A stretch of 9,048 nt of DNA from JAWBOW01 sp038825775 (lineage in GTDB: Archaea; Nanobdellota; Nanobdellia; Woesearchaeales; WAPY01). Below, in pieces: positions 1 through 5,833 of this stretch. The position numbers and the translations under genes were made by a program. Below the pieces are notes generated by a model. The model was not told the origin of the DNA and made no database searches. It was given only the letters and a program-made list of their open reading frames with translations. The stretch is from positions 1-9,048 of the forward strand of contig JAWBOW010000036.1 of the NCBI GenBank assembly GCA_038825775.1, in the 5' to 3' direction. Every line of letters starts with the position of its first letter. Position 1 is the first letter of the stretch.

Positions 1-435
1 CAATACGGAGATGAGATTATTGCAATAAAAACTAAAGAAGGAAAATACACTATTCATAAGAAAACATGTGTTAACCAATTCTCAACTCCAAGAGAACAAA
101 CAATAATTTTAAATTGGAAAGTTTCAGATACGGGTAATGAATACACATTAAATATTAGTTTTGTTGACAGGGTTGGTTTACTAGCAGATATTCTAAATGC
201 TATCTCTTCAAGAAAAATAAACATTACTTTTGTTAAGAGTAAAAAAACAAAGCGTGGAAACATGCTAACATTTCAACTTGTTTGTGACGATCCTCAAAAA
301 ATTGAAGATTTAAAACAGGATTTGAAGAAAATAAGCAACATTTTAGGTTTTGAATTTAATAAAGAAAGGTTTTCTGAAATAATAAAGAATTTATTAAGCA
401 AGAGTTTTGGGCGAAAACAAGTGAATGATAAGTAA
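1..435 (+). CDS. RelA/SpoT-like (p)ppGpp synthetase/hydrolase, C-terminal end (partial, 5' end off window)
   Basis: The reading frame is open from base 1 and ends at TAA 433-435, giving the last 144 residues of a longer protein. Residues 2-23 (GDEIIAIKTKEG.YTIHKKTC) match the end of the conserved Cys/zinc-finger segment of long RelA/SpoT proteins, usually written GD.I.G....G..VH...C. Residues 48-115 form an ACT domain, with the typical DRVGLLADILNAIS and KINI stretches. A Lys-rich tail (about 120-144) follows. In full-length family members these regulatory domains sense ribosome or amino-acid status and control hydrolase and synthetase domains that would lie to the left of the window. I cannot see HD, synthetase or TGS domains, so activity is unproven; a stand-alone TGS/ACT protein is possible. 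Long RSH proteins are common in bacteria and uncommon in archaea. It converges with the gene at 493-774. Confidence 0.7.
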   Translation, partial: QYGDEIIAIKTKEGKYTIHKKTCVNQFSTPREQTIILNWKVSDTGNEYTLNISFVDRVGLLADILNAISSRKINITFVKSKKTKRGNMLTFQLVCDDPQKIEDLKQDLKKISNILGFEFNKERFSEIIKNLLSKSFGRKQVNDK

Positions 436-446
436 GAAGAAAATGT

Positions 447-454
447 AAAAAAAA
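447..454 (-). terminator. poly-U terminator candidate for the - strand block
   Basis: An A8 run on the + strand, read as U8 in the - strand transcript, lies 39 nt past the stop codon of the gene at 493-774. Archaeal RNA polymerase terminates at U-rich tracts without needing a hairpin. No stable stem is visible, and in so AT-rich a genome such runs also arise by chance. Confidence 0.35.
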
Positions 455-479
455 GAATAATAATAAAAATCATAACTAA

Positions 480-486
480 TTTTTTT
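480..486 (+). terminator. poly-U terminator candidate for the RelA/SpoT-like gene
   Basis: A T7 run starts 45 nt after the TAA of the + strand gene, in the 57-nt convergent gap. It is followed by a second short T-run (490-494). No hairpin is evident. The location between two convergent genes supports a role in stopping transcription, but the evidence is only composition and position. Confidence 0.35.
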
Positions 487-492
487 AAATTT

Positions 493-774
493 TTAAGTTA
501 CAATGCTGTATAGTGCCTTTTGGAGCAAGTATATAAAAACAATTATTGAGATAAAAGGACTGCTAATTCCAAAGCTTACAAGAATTATATAAGTTGCACA
601 AAGAACATCAAGAATACTTGCTATATCCTTTGTAAAAGAAAAAAATAGTCCTTTCAAGAGCAAGAATATTCCTGCTTGCTTTAAAACATTTAAAGGTAAA
701 AACGAACTTGATGCAAGAACTATTGCAACAAAGAAGTCAAAGATTCCTAAAATCTTTAATACTATGTTACCCAC
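493..774 (-). CDS. small four-segment membrane protein with an internal duplication, GTG start
   Basis: This is a 93-aa hydrophobic protein with no recognised catalytic motif. Four hydrophobic segments are seen, roughly residues 4-22, 34-48, 52-70 and 74-90. The two halves resemble each other: each has a segment ending in an Asp (D13, D56), a Pro in the loop (P27, P73) and then an I(F/Y)LL.K.L(F/Y) helix (K41, K86), so it is probably a two-helix unit duplicated in tandem. The start codon is GTG at 772-774. It has no Shine-Dalgarno but a TATA box centred 27 nt upstream, fitting a leaderless mRNA. From memory, proteins of this size and pattern recur in DPANN archaea, annotated only as hypothetical; I could not check this. 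Function unknown; it is the last gene of the - strand block. Confidence 0.75.
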   Translation of the reverse strand: MGNIVLKILGIFDFFVAIVLASSSFLPLNVLKQAGIFLLLKGLFFSFTKDIASILDVLCATYIILVSFGISSPFISIIVFIYLLQKALYSIVT

Positions 775-796
775 AAATTTTAGAAGTAATACAATT

Positions 797-812
797 AATA
801 TAAATTTTTCCC
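797..812 (-). promoter_or_regulatory. BRE/TATA promoter for the 93-aa membrane protein
   Basis: On the - strand the sequence reads a purine-rich GGGAAAAA followed by TTTATATT. The TATA part is 797-804, centred 27 nt before the GTG at 774. It lies in the 50-nt gap just after the stop codon of the gene at 825-1139. The spacing is that expected between an archaeal TATA box and a leaderless start. Confidence 0.5.
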
Positions 813-824
813 ATTTTTAATTTT

Positions 825-1139
825 TTAAACTACAACAATAACTAAAACTAATACCATTAGCAGGATTCCATATATAGAATACTTCTTAACAGATTTGTTT
901 AGAATATTAAAGAATTTAAAAGCAATAAGTAATAGTAATATTGTCATTAGTATGCAAAAAATTAAGTGTAAAGCATTAGGTGTTGTAAACAAAGCAAGTT
1001 TTAGCAAAAGCAAAAATAAGATTAAGAGGATAATCTTTATTGAGAACTCATGTTTTGACCCGTTTGTAAAAAATTTGTTGCCTGTTTTGAAAAACTCAAC
1101 AAACTCAAGCTCCTCATTTATGAAAAAAGATAAAATCAT
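825..1139 (-). CDS. small membrane protein, about three transmembrane segments
   Basis: A 104-aa protein with a soluble, mixed-charge N-terminus (residues 1-34) followed by three strongly hydrophobic segments at about 35-52, 57-77 and 87-104. The last runs to the C-terminus and consists almost only of Val, Leu and Ile. A short basic loop (NKSVKKY, 81-87) separates segments two and three, suggesting a cytoplasmic loop. No signal peptide or known motif is seen and I do not recognise the family. ATG at 1137-1139 is preceded by AAAGAGAA about 6 nt away, a weak ribosome site. The gene lies between proS and the other small membrane gene, all on the same strand. An overlapping + strand frame is open, but its product looks like a shadow. 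Confidence 0.65.
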   Translation of the reverse strand: MILSFFINEELEFVEFFKTGNKFFTNGSKHEFSIKIILLILFLLLLKLALFTTPNALHLIFCILMTILLLLIAFKFFNILNKSVKKYSIYGILLMVLVLVIVVV

Positions 1140-1164
1140 CTTTTATTCTCTTTAAATTGATTTG

Positions 1165-1190
1165 CTTGTTATTTCTTGTTGTTATTTCTT
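1165..1190. repeat. two tandem copies of a 13-bp sequence
   Basis: Positions 1165-1177 and 1178-1190 are tandem copies of a 13-bp unit (+ strand cttgttatttctt, then gttgttatttctt), identical except for the first base. They lie 26-51 nt upstream of the start of the gene at 825-1139, in its presumed promoter region. They might be a regulator site or simple low-complexity sequence. Confidence 0.55.
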
Positions 1191-1197
1191 TTTTTGT

Positions 1198-1215
1198 AAA
1201 AATAAGTTGCTTATT
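1198..1215 (-). terminator. weak hairpin plus U5 after proS
   Basis: A perfect 6-bp inverted repeat (aataag, loop ttg, cttatt; 1201-1215) starts 21 nt past the proS stop codon. Read on the - strand it runs directly into a U tract (U5 at 1198-1202, overlapping the end of the stem). The stem has a single G-C pair, so it would be weak. It may attenuate transcription between proS and the small membrane genes. Confidence 0.3.
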
Positions 1216-1236
1216 AATCTTTTGTTTTTGAATTTT

Positions 1237-2730
1237 TTAGTAGGTGTTTGCAACGTAACCTGTTTTTTTGGTTTTCTTTTCACACAAAAGACAATTTCCT
1301 TCTTTTACTTCTTCTTTTAAATCAGAGCCAAACAGTTCAACCCCTTCTCCAAACTCTTTTACTTTATTCCAACACTCCTCTGAACCACACCAATAAATCT
1401 TTACTACTTTATTCTTTTTTAAATTCTCAACAACCTCTTTCTTGTTTTTTGCAAACACAATATTTTCTTCTAATAATCTTTTGCTTTTATTCAATAAGTC
1501 CTCTTCAATCTCAATTAATTTTTTATTAACAACTTCAATAACATTTTCAACATCAAATAATTCTCTCTTTCTCAAATCCCTTCTTACAATGCAAAACTTG
1601 TTTTGGGAAATTTCTTTAATCCCGATTTCTATTCTAAGCGGCACTCCTTTTATTTCCCATTTGTAGAATTTTGACCCAACAGAATCTTCACTTTCATCCA
1701 AAAAGGCTCTTATCTTTTTATCCTTTAATTTTTTTAACAACTCCCTTGATTTTTTAATAACTTCTGTTTTGTTCTTTTCATCAAATATTGGTATTATTAT
1801 TACCTGTATGGGTGCAATTCTTGGGGGCAATATTAGACCATTATCATCCCCGTGTATTGCAATTACCGCTGCTAACAACCTCGCCCCATTTCCAGTGCAT
1901 GTCATCCAAGCATAATCTTCTTGGCCGTCTGATTTTTTAAACTTTATATCAAACTTTTTAGCATAAGCTTGTCCTAAATTATTGCACGAACCGTTCTCCA
2001 TAACCTTCCCAGATGGCATTATAGAATAATACTCAACAGCTCCTAAAGCTCCTGGAAAACACTCCCATATTGGTTTTTCAACCTTTAGAGGAGTTAAGCA
2101 TAATTCTTTCCACAACTCATCCCAAATTCTCATGTGATTATTTAATTCTTCAATGGACTCTTCTCTTGTAGAGTGGGCTGTGTGAATTTCATGCCAAACA
2201 GTTATTTCCCTATCTCTTATTAGTGGTCTTGTGTGCTTTGTTTCATACCTAAAACTGCTAACTGTTTCATAAATTTTTAAAGGAAGATCTTTATATGAGC
2301 GAATCCAAAGTTTAAACATTGGATACATTGCTGGTTCTCCTGTTGGTCTCAAAATATAATTTGGTTTTTTTTCTTCAGAACCGGTAACAAAAAACGCTTG
2401 TTTTTTAAAGCTGTTCCACCACTTCTCGTTTATCTTAGCATACTCGATTGGAACTAATTGTGGAAAATAAAATTCTTTATAACCATTTTCTTTAAGCAGA
2501 GAATCCCAAATACTCTTTATGTTTAGCATTATTTCATAACCATAATTTAACCAAACAAAACACCCCTTTACATTGTAACGCTTATCAATTATTTCAGAAA
2601 CAGCAAGAACTTGGTTGAACCATTTTGAAAAATCAGAATTCTTTTTTGCACTTATTGATTTTGGAAGTTCTAATTCCTCTTCAGAAGTATCATCATCAAT
2701 GATTTCCTTATTGTTTGCTAATTTTTTCAT
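1237..2730 (-). CDS. proS: prolyl-tRNA synthetase, archaeal/eukaryotic type, with divergent active-site motifs
   Basis: ProRS (497 aa) charges tRNA-Pro with proline in the cytoplasm. After an acidic N-terminal extension (1-30) comes the class II core: the YNVKGCFVWLNYG region (52-64), motif 1 near 86-95, the TxE loop at 130-132, motif 2 (FRYETKHTRPLIR, 160-172) and motif 3 (GNGAR, 280-284) with HGDDNGLILPP at 293-303. The anticodon-binding domain covers about 305-410. The C-terminal zinc domain has C448, C453, C480 and C483 and ends in Tyr497, hallmarks of the archaeal/eukaryotic form. Three loops differ from the family as I remember it: PTGE for PTSE, GSCN for GTSH and TCTGNGAR for TSWG(I/L)STR. 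The class II arginines R161 and R284 remain. It starts 30 nt after the upstream gene with GAGGG five bases before ATG. Confidence 0.93.
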   Translation of the reverse strand: MKKLANNKEIIDDDTSEEELELPKSISAKKNSDFSKWFNQVLAVSEIIDKRYNVKGCFVWLNYGYEIMLNIKSIWDSLLKENGYKEFYFPQLVPIEYAKINEKWWNSFKKQAFFVTGSEEKKPNYILRPTGEPAMYPMFKLWIRSYKDLPLKIYETVSSFRYETKHTRPLIRDREITVWHEIHTAHSTREESIEELNNHMRIWDELWKELCLTPLKVEKPIWECFPGALGAVEYYSIMPSGKVMENGSCNNLGQAYAKKFDIKFKKSDGQEDYAWMTCTGNGARLLAAVIAIHGDDNGLILPPRIAPIQVIIIPIFDEKNKTEVIKKSRELLKKLKDKKIRAFLDESEDSVGSKFYKWEIKGVPLRIEIGIKEISQNKFCIVRRDLRKRELFDVENVIEVVNKKLIEIEEDLLNKSKRLLEENIVFAKNKKEVVENLKKNKVVKIYWCGSEECWNKVKEFGEGVELFGSDLKEEVKEGNCLLCEKKTKKTGYVANTY

Positions 2731-2735
2731 AAAAA

Positions 2736-2741
2736 CCCTCT
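2736..2741 (-). promoter_or_regulatory. Shine-Dalgarno of proS
   Basis: AGAGGG on the - strand lies five bases before the ATG at 2728-2730, complementary to the 3' end of archaeal 16S rRNA. It supports this start codon, and thus the acidic N-terminal extension, and suggests a leadered, possibly polycistronic message. Confidence 0.55.
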
Positions 2742-2760
2742 AAAAGTAAATTTTTAAAAA

Positions 2761-3033
2761 TTATTGTTGTTTTTGAATATTTTGAATTTCTTCCTTTTTC
2801 TCAGGAATATCTTTCTTCTTTTCATTTTTGTGTATAACATAAGCAAGAATTAATGTTCCTATTATGAAAACCATAAATCCTACAAAGAATGCAAATATTG
2901 GCATCTGCTCTTTTTCAAATCCAAGAACAGCCATTCCAGTTATTGTGGTTTCGTTGTTAAGCATTACAACACCAATAAAAACACCTAATAAGAATAAGAA
3001 AACAGCAGCGGATTCAAAATGCTTTTTATCCAT
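2761..3033 (-). CDS. two-helix membrane protein with ITGMAV motif
   Basis: I place the start at ATG 3031-3033 (90 aa) because GGTGAT, a near-complete archaeal Shine-Dalgarno, ends four bases before it. GTG at 3042 and ATG at 3039 are in frame but overlap this site. Residues 8-24 form one hydrophobic helix, residues 25-43 a loop, and residues 44-67 a second helix, followed by a strongly charged Lys/Glu/Gln tail (69-90) that is probably cytoplasmic. The loop has an N-glycosylation sequon (N27) and the motif ITGMAVLG (31-38). From memory, ITG-type motifs after a first membrane helix are frequent in Woesearchaeota/Pacearchaeota membrane and secreted proteins, but their role is unknown. Cotranscription with proS is likely (30-nt gap). 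No enzymatic function can be assigned. Confidence 0.75.
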   Translation of the reverse strand: MDKKHFESAAVFLFLLGVFIGVVMLNNETTITGMAVLGFEKEQMPIFAFFVGFMVFIIGTLILAYVIHKNEKKKDIPEKKEEIQNIQKQQ

Positions 3034-3037
3034 CAGC

Positions 3038-3043
3038 ATCACC
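3038..3043 (-). promoter_or_regulatory. Shine-Dalgarno deciding the start of the ITGMAV protein
   Basis: GGTGAT on the - strand lies four bases before ATG 3033 and overlaps the alternative starts GTG 3042 and ATG 3039. A ribosome pairing here would use ATG 3033, so the 90-aa form is favoured. Confidence 0.6.
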
Positions 3044-3090
3044 TTTTATATTTCATAATAATTTTGGTTATTTTAATTATTACTTTATTG

Positions 3091-3110
3091 TTTTTATAAT
3101 TTTTGTTTTT
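3091..3110 (-). promoter_or_regulatory. BRE/TATA candidate between gyrA and the ITGMAV gene
   Basis: The - strand reads AAAAACAAAA then ATTATAAAAA, a purine/A-rich BRE followed by a TATA box (3092-3099). The predicted transcript would begin near 3070, leaving a leader of about 37 nt that contains the GGTGAT site. This would give the ITGMAV-proS pair its own promoter, separate from gyrA. A second TATA-like match nearer the start overlaps the Shine-Dalgarno and is less convincing. Confidence 0.4.
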
Positions 3111-3153
3111 TTCTTACTTATATTTTATTCGTCTAATTCTTTTGTTTGTTCAA

Positions 3154-5589
3154 CTATATGTTTAGTTCACTTTCCTTTCTAATTCTCTCAACCCCTACTA
3201 CTTTATCATTTTCTTCAAGTTTTATCAACTTAGAACCTTGAGTGTTTCTTCCAATTATTGGAATCTGTTTTACAGGAACCCTTATTGTATAACCACACTT
3301 TGTTACTAGAATAATTTCATCAGAATCATTTACTGTTTTTAAAGCAACAACATTTCCTGTTTTTTCATTAACTTTTAAATTAATTACTCCCTTAACAGCC
3401 CTTCCTGTTAATCTGTAATCACTTACGAATGTTCTCTTTCCAAAACCATTTTCGCTTGCAGTCAATAAAGTCTCATTTTCATTTTCTGAAACAACCATTC
3501 CTATAACTTCATCATCTTTTTTTAACTTTATTCCACAAACTCCTGTGGTTACTCTTCCCATAACTCTAACTTCATCTTCTTTAAATCTTGCTGCAAAACC
3601 ATTCTTTGTTGCTAATATAACAAAATTATTTTCTTTTATTATATCAACTCCTATTAACTTGTCATTATCTTTGAGTATTATTGCTTTCACTCCATTTCTT
3701 GGAGTATCATACTCGATTAATCTTGATTTTTTTATTATTCCTCTTGATGTTGCCATTATTATAAAACCAGATTTGAAATCATTTATTGGAAGTAATGCAG
3801 TTATGTTTTCTCCTTGTTCAAGTTCTAAAAGATTTACAATTGCTCTTCCTTTTGAGTTTCTTCCTGCTTCAGGAATTTTGTAAACCTTTAATTTAAAGAA
3901 TCTTCCTTTATCTGTAAAGAACAACAACCAAGAATGAGTGTTTGCGATAATAACATTTTTAACAAAATCTTCTTCTCTTGTTTGAGTTCCGACAAATCCC
4001 TTTCCTCCCCTATTTTGTATTCTATATTCTTTGAGAGAGGTTCTCTTTATGTATCCCTTGTTTGTTAGTGTTATAACAACATCCTCTTTCTTTATTAAGT
4101 CCTCAACATCAAGTTCAACATTTTCTTCTCTAATAATCTCTGTTCTCCTTGAATCACCATAAGTATTCTTTAATTCTTCAAACTCTTTCTTCATTATGTT
4201 TAAAATTTCATTTTCAGAACTCAAAATCCTGTTGAGTTCTGATATTGTTTTTATTAAAGAGTCCCTTTCTTCGATTGTTTTTTGGAATTCTAACTTTGAT
4301 AATCTTTGAAGTTTCATCTCTAATATTGCTAATGCTTGTTTTTCACTAAGTTCAAAGTCCTTCATTAATGTATTCTTTGCTTCCTCAACATTTCCTGATT
4401 TCTTTATTTTTTCAATTACCTCATCTATCTTCTTTAATGCAATAACCAAACCTTCTATTATGTGTAATCTTTCCTTTGCCTTTTTGAGATCAAAATTTAA
4501 AGCTCTTATTATTGTCCTTTTTCTATAATCGATAAAACTTTTAAGTAATTCTTTTATGTTAAGTATCTTTGGTTTTCCATCAACTAAACAGAGCATTATT
4601 ATTCCATAATTTACTTGTAATTTGGTGTGGTGAAACAACTGGTTTAGTGTTATCTCAGGATTAACATCTTGTTTTAAAGAAATAACAACTCTTATTCCTT
4701 CCTTATCACTTTCATCTCTTATGTCTGATATTCCGTCAATTGTTTTGTTTTTTACCAAGTTTGCAATCTCTTCCAGAAGTAAAGATTTATTTACCTGGAA
4801 AGGTATCTCTGTTATTATTATGTTATTCCTTTTTGCTTTTGATTCAATCTCTGTTTTTGCCCTAACAATCACTTGGCCTTTTCCACTCTTATAAGCATTG
4901 ATTAAATTGCCGTTTGAATAGACAATTCCTCCTGTTGGAAAATCAGGACCCTTTATTATGCTCATTATTTCTTCTATGCTAATTTCAGGATTATCAATCA
5001 TTTTTATTAAGGCATCAAAAACTTCTACAATGTTGTGTGGTGGAATGTTTGTTGCCATTCCAACAGCAATTCCAGAACTTCCGTTCAGCAATAAATTTGG
5101 TATTCTTGATGGAAGGAATATTGGCTCTTCTAAACTATTATCAAAATTTTTCCTAAAATCAACTGTTTCCTTTTCAATGTCCTTTAATAGTTCTTCTGCA
5201 ATTTTTGATAGCCGAACTTCTGTATAACGCATTGCTGCAGGACTATCACCATCAATACTTCCAAAGTTTCCCTGACCATCAATTAAGGGATACCTCATTG
5301 AGAAATTCTGAGCCATCCTTACGAGGGCATCATAAACAGCAGCGTCTCCGTGAGGATGGTATTTTCCAAGAACATCTCCAACTACTCTTGCTGATTTTTT
5401 AAATTGCTTATTATGAAACAACTTCATTTGATGCATTGTATATAGTATTCTCCTGTGAACTGGTTTTAAACCATCTCTCACATCAGGAAGTGCTCTTCCA
5501 ACTATAACAGACATTGCATAATCAAGATAAGAATACTTCATTTCGTCTTCAATATTTCCTTCCCTTATCTTATCATTTTTTTCTTCCAT
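3154..5589 (-). CDS. gyrA: DNA gyrase subunit A
   Basis: GyrA (811 aa) is the DNA breakage-reunion subunit of gyrase, which with GyrB adds negative supercoils using ATP. The N-terminal winged-helix and tower domains cover about 1-490. The catalytic pair R121-Y122 sits in AAMRYTEVRL at the same residue number as E. coli Tyr122. Early signatures include SYLDYAMSVIVGRALPDVRDG (20-40), PVHRRILY and HPHGDAAVYD. A coiled coil spans roughly 365-480. The C-terminal beta-pinwheel begins near 500 with the GyrA box QNRGGKG (525-531), a one-residue variant of QRRGGKG, which separates gyrase from ParC. Later blades repeat the G..(I/A).(R/K) pattern. Residue 83 is Ala where E. coli has Ser; D87 is kept. 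There is no long acidic tail. Start: ATG with GAGG five bases upstream, 18 nt after the zinc ribbon gene. gyrB is not in the window. Confidence 0.97.
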   Translation of the reverse strand: MEEKNDKIREGNIEDEMKYSYLDYAMSVIVGRALPDVRDGLKPVHRRILYTMHQMKLFHNKQFKKSARVVGDVLGKYHPHGDAAVYDALVRMAQNFSMRYPLIDGQGNFGSIDGDSPAAMRYTEVRLSKIAEELLKDIEKETVDFRKNFDNSLEEPIFLPSRIPNLLLNGSSGIAVGMATNIPPHNIVEVFDALIKMIDNPEISIEEIMSIIKGPDFPTGGIVYSNGNLINAYKSGKGQVIVRAKTEIESKAKRNNIIITEIPFQVNKSLLLEEIANLVKNKTIDGISDIRDESDKEGIRVVISLKQDVNPEITLNQLFHHTKLQVNYGIIMLCLVDGKPKILNIKELLKSFIDYRKRTIIRALNFDLKKAKERLHIIEGLVIALKKIDEVIEKIKKSGNVEEAKNTLMKDFELSEKQALAILEMKLQRLSKLEFQKTIEERDSLIKTISELNRILSSENEILNIMKKEFEELKNTYGDSRRTEIIREENVELDVEDLIKKEDVVITLTNKGYIKRTSLKEYRIQNRGGKGFVGTQTREEDFVKNVIIANTHSWLLFFTDKGRFFKLKVYKIPEAGRNSKGRAIVNLLELEQGENITALLPINDFKSGFIIMATSRGIIKKSRLIEYDTPRNGVKAIILKDNDKLIGVDIIKENNFVILATKNGFAARFKEDEVRVMGRVTTGVCGIKLKKDDEVIGMVVSENENETLLTASENGFGKRTFVSDYRLTGRAVKGVINLKVNEKTGNVVALKTVNDSDEIILVTKCGYTIRVPVKQIPIIGRNTQGSKLIKLEENDKVVGVERIRKESELNI

Positions 5590-5594
5590 TCTTT

Positions 5595-5598
5595 CCTC
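5595..5598 (-). promoter_or_regulatory. Shine-Dalgarno of gyrA
   Basis: TAGAGGAAAGA on the - strand places GAGG five bases before ATG 5587-5589, inside the 18-nt gap after the zinc ribbon gene. No room exists for a separate promoter in this gap, so gyrA is likely translated from a message that includes the upstream gene. Confidence 0.6.
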
Positions 5599-5607
5599 TA
5601 AAATCTT

Positions 5608-5769
5608 TTAGTACTTTTTTATGATTCTTATAATGTTTGAACTAACCCTAAAACTCTTTCCACAATAAACACACTTCTTGCTCTTTTTAAGATAGTCATT
5701 TCTTGGACTGTAGAGCATTTTATTGTGGCATTTAGGGCATTTTAGTTCTAAAATGATCATTCTTAACAT
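5608..5769 (-). CDS. small zinc ribbon protein between scpB and gyrA
   Basis: From ATG 5767-5769 this gives 53 aa with a treble-clef or zinc-ribbon pattern: CPKC (C11, C14) and CVYC (C33, C36), with LYSPRN between them and a basic C-terminal stretch (FRVSSNIIRIIKKY). Such proteins bind zinc and often nucleic acid or a protein partner; the specific function here is unknown. The frame stays open further upstream to a TTG at 5898, which would add a 43-residue Lys-rich arm and overlap scpB by 65 nt. I prefer the shorter form because the overlapped part is just the +1 frame of scpB's Glu/Lys codons and no ribosome site supports TTG. No good Shine-Dalgarno precedes ATG 5769 either, and ATG 5760 is also possible. 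It is 64 nt after scpB and 18 nt before gyrA. Confidence 0.65.
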   Translation of the reverse strand: MLRMIILELKCPKCHNKMLYSPRNDYLKKSKKCVYCGKSFRVSSNIIRIIKKY

Positions 5770-5833
5770 CTTAAAATAATTTGTTTTATTATTCTTGATG
5801 ATTTTTTCTTTTTTCCACTTTTTATTTTTTGTC

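Noticed and set aside
895..1155. + strand open frame of 86 codons
   Set aside because: It mirrors the 104-aa membrane gene on the other strand, lacks a promoter or ribosome site and has Lys/Asn/Ser-rich shadow composition.
1248..1666. + strand open frames opposite proS
   Set aside because: Both lie antisense to the conserved ProRS C-terminal domains and show no family features.
3043..3153. tRNA or small RNA gene in the spacer after gyrA
   Set aside because: The spacer is A/T-only low complexity with no cloverleaf or GC-rich stem.
3545..5402. + strand open frames opposite gyrA
   Set aside because: They are antisense to strongly conserved gyrase sequence.
3154..5589. ParC (topoisomerase IV subunit A) as an alternative to GyrA
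   Set aside because: A GyrA box (QNRGGKG) and a full pinwheel C-terminus are present.
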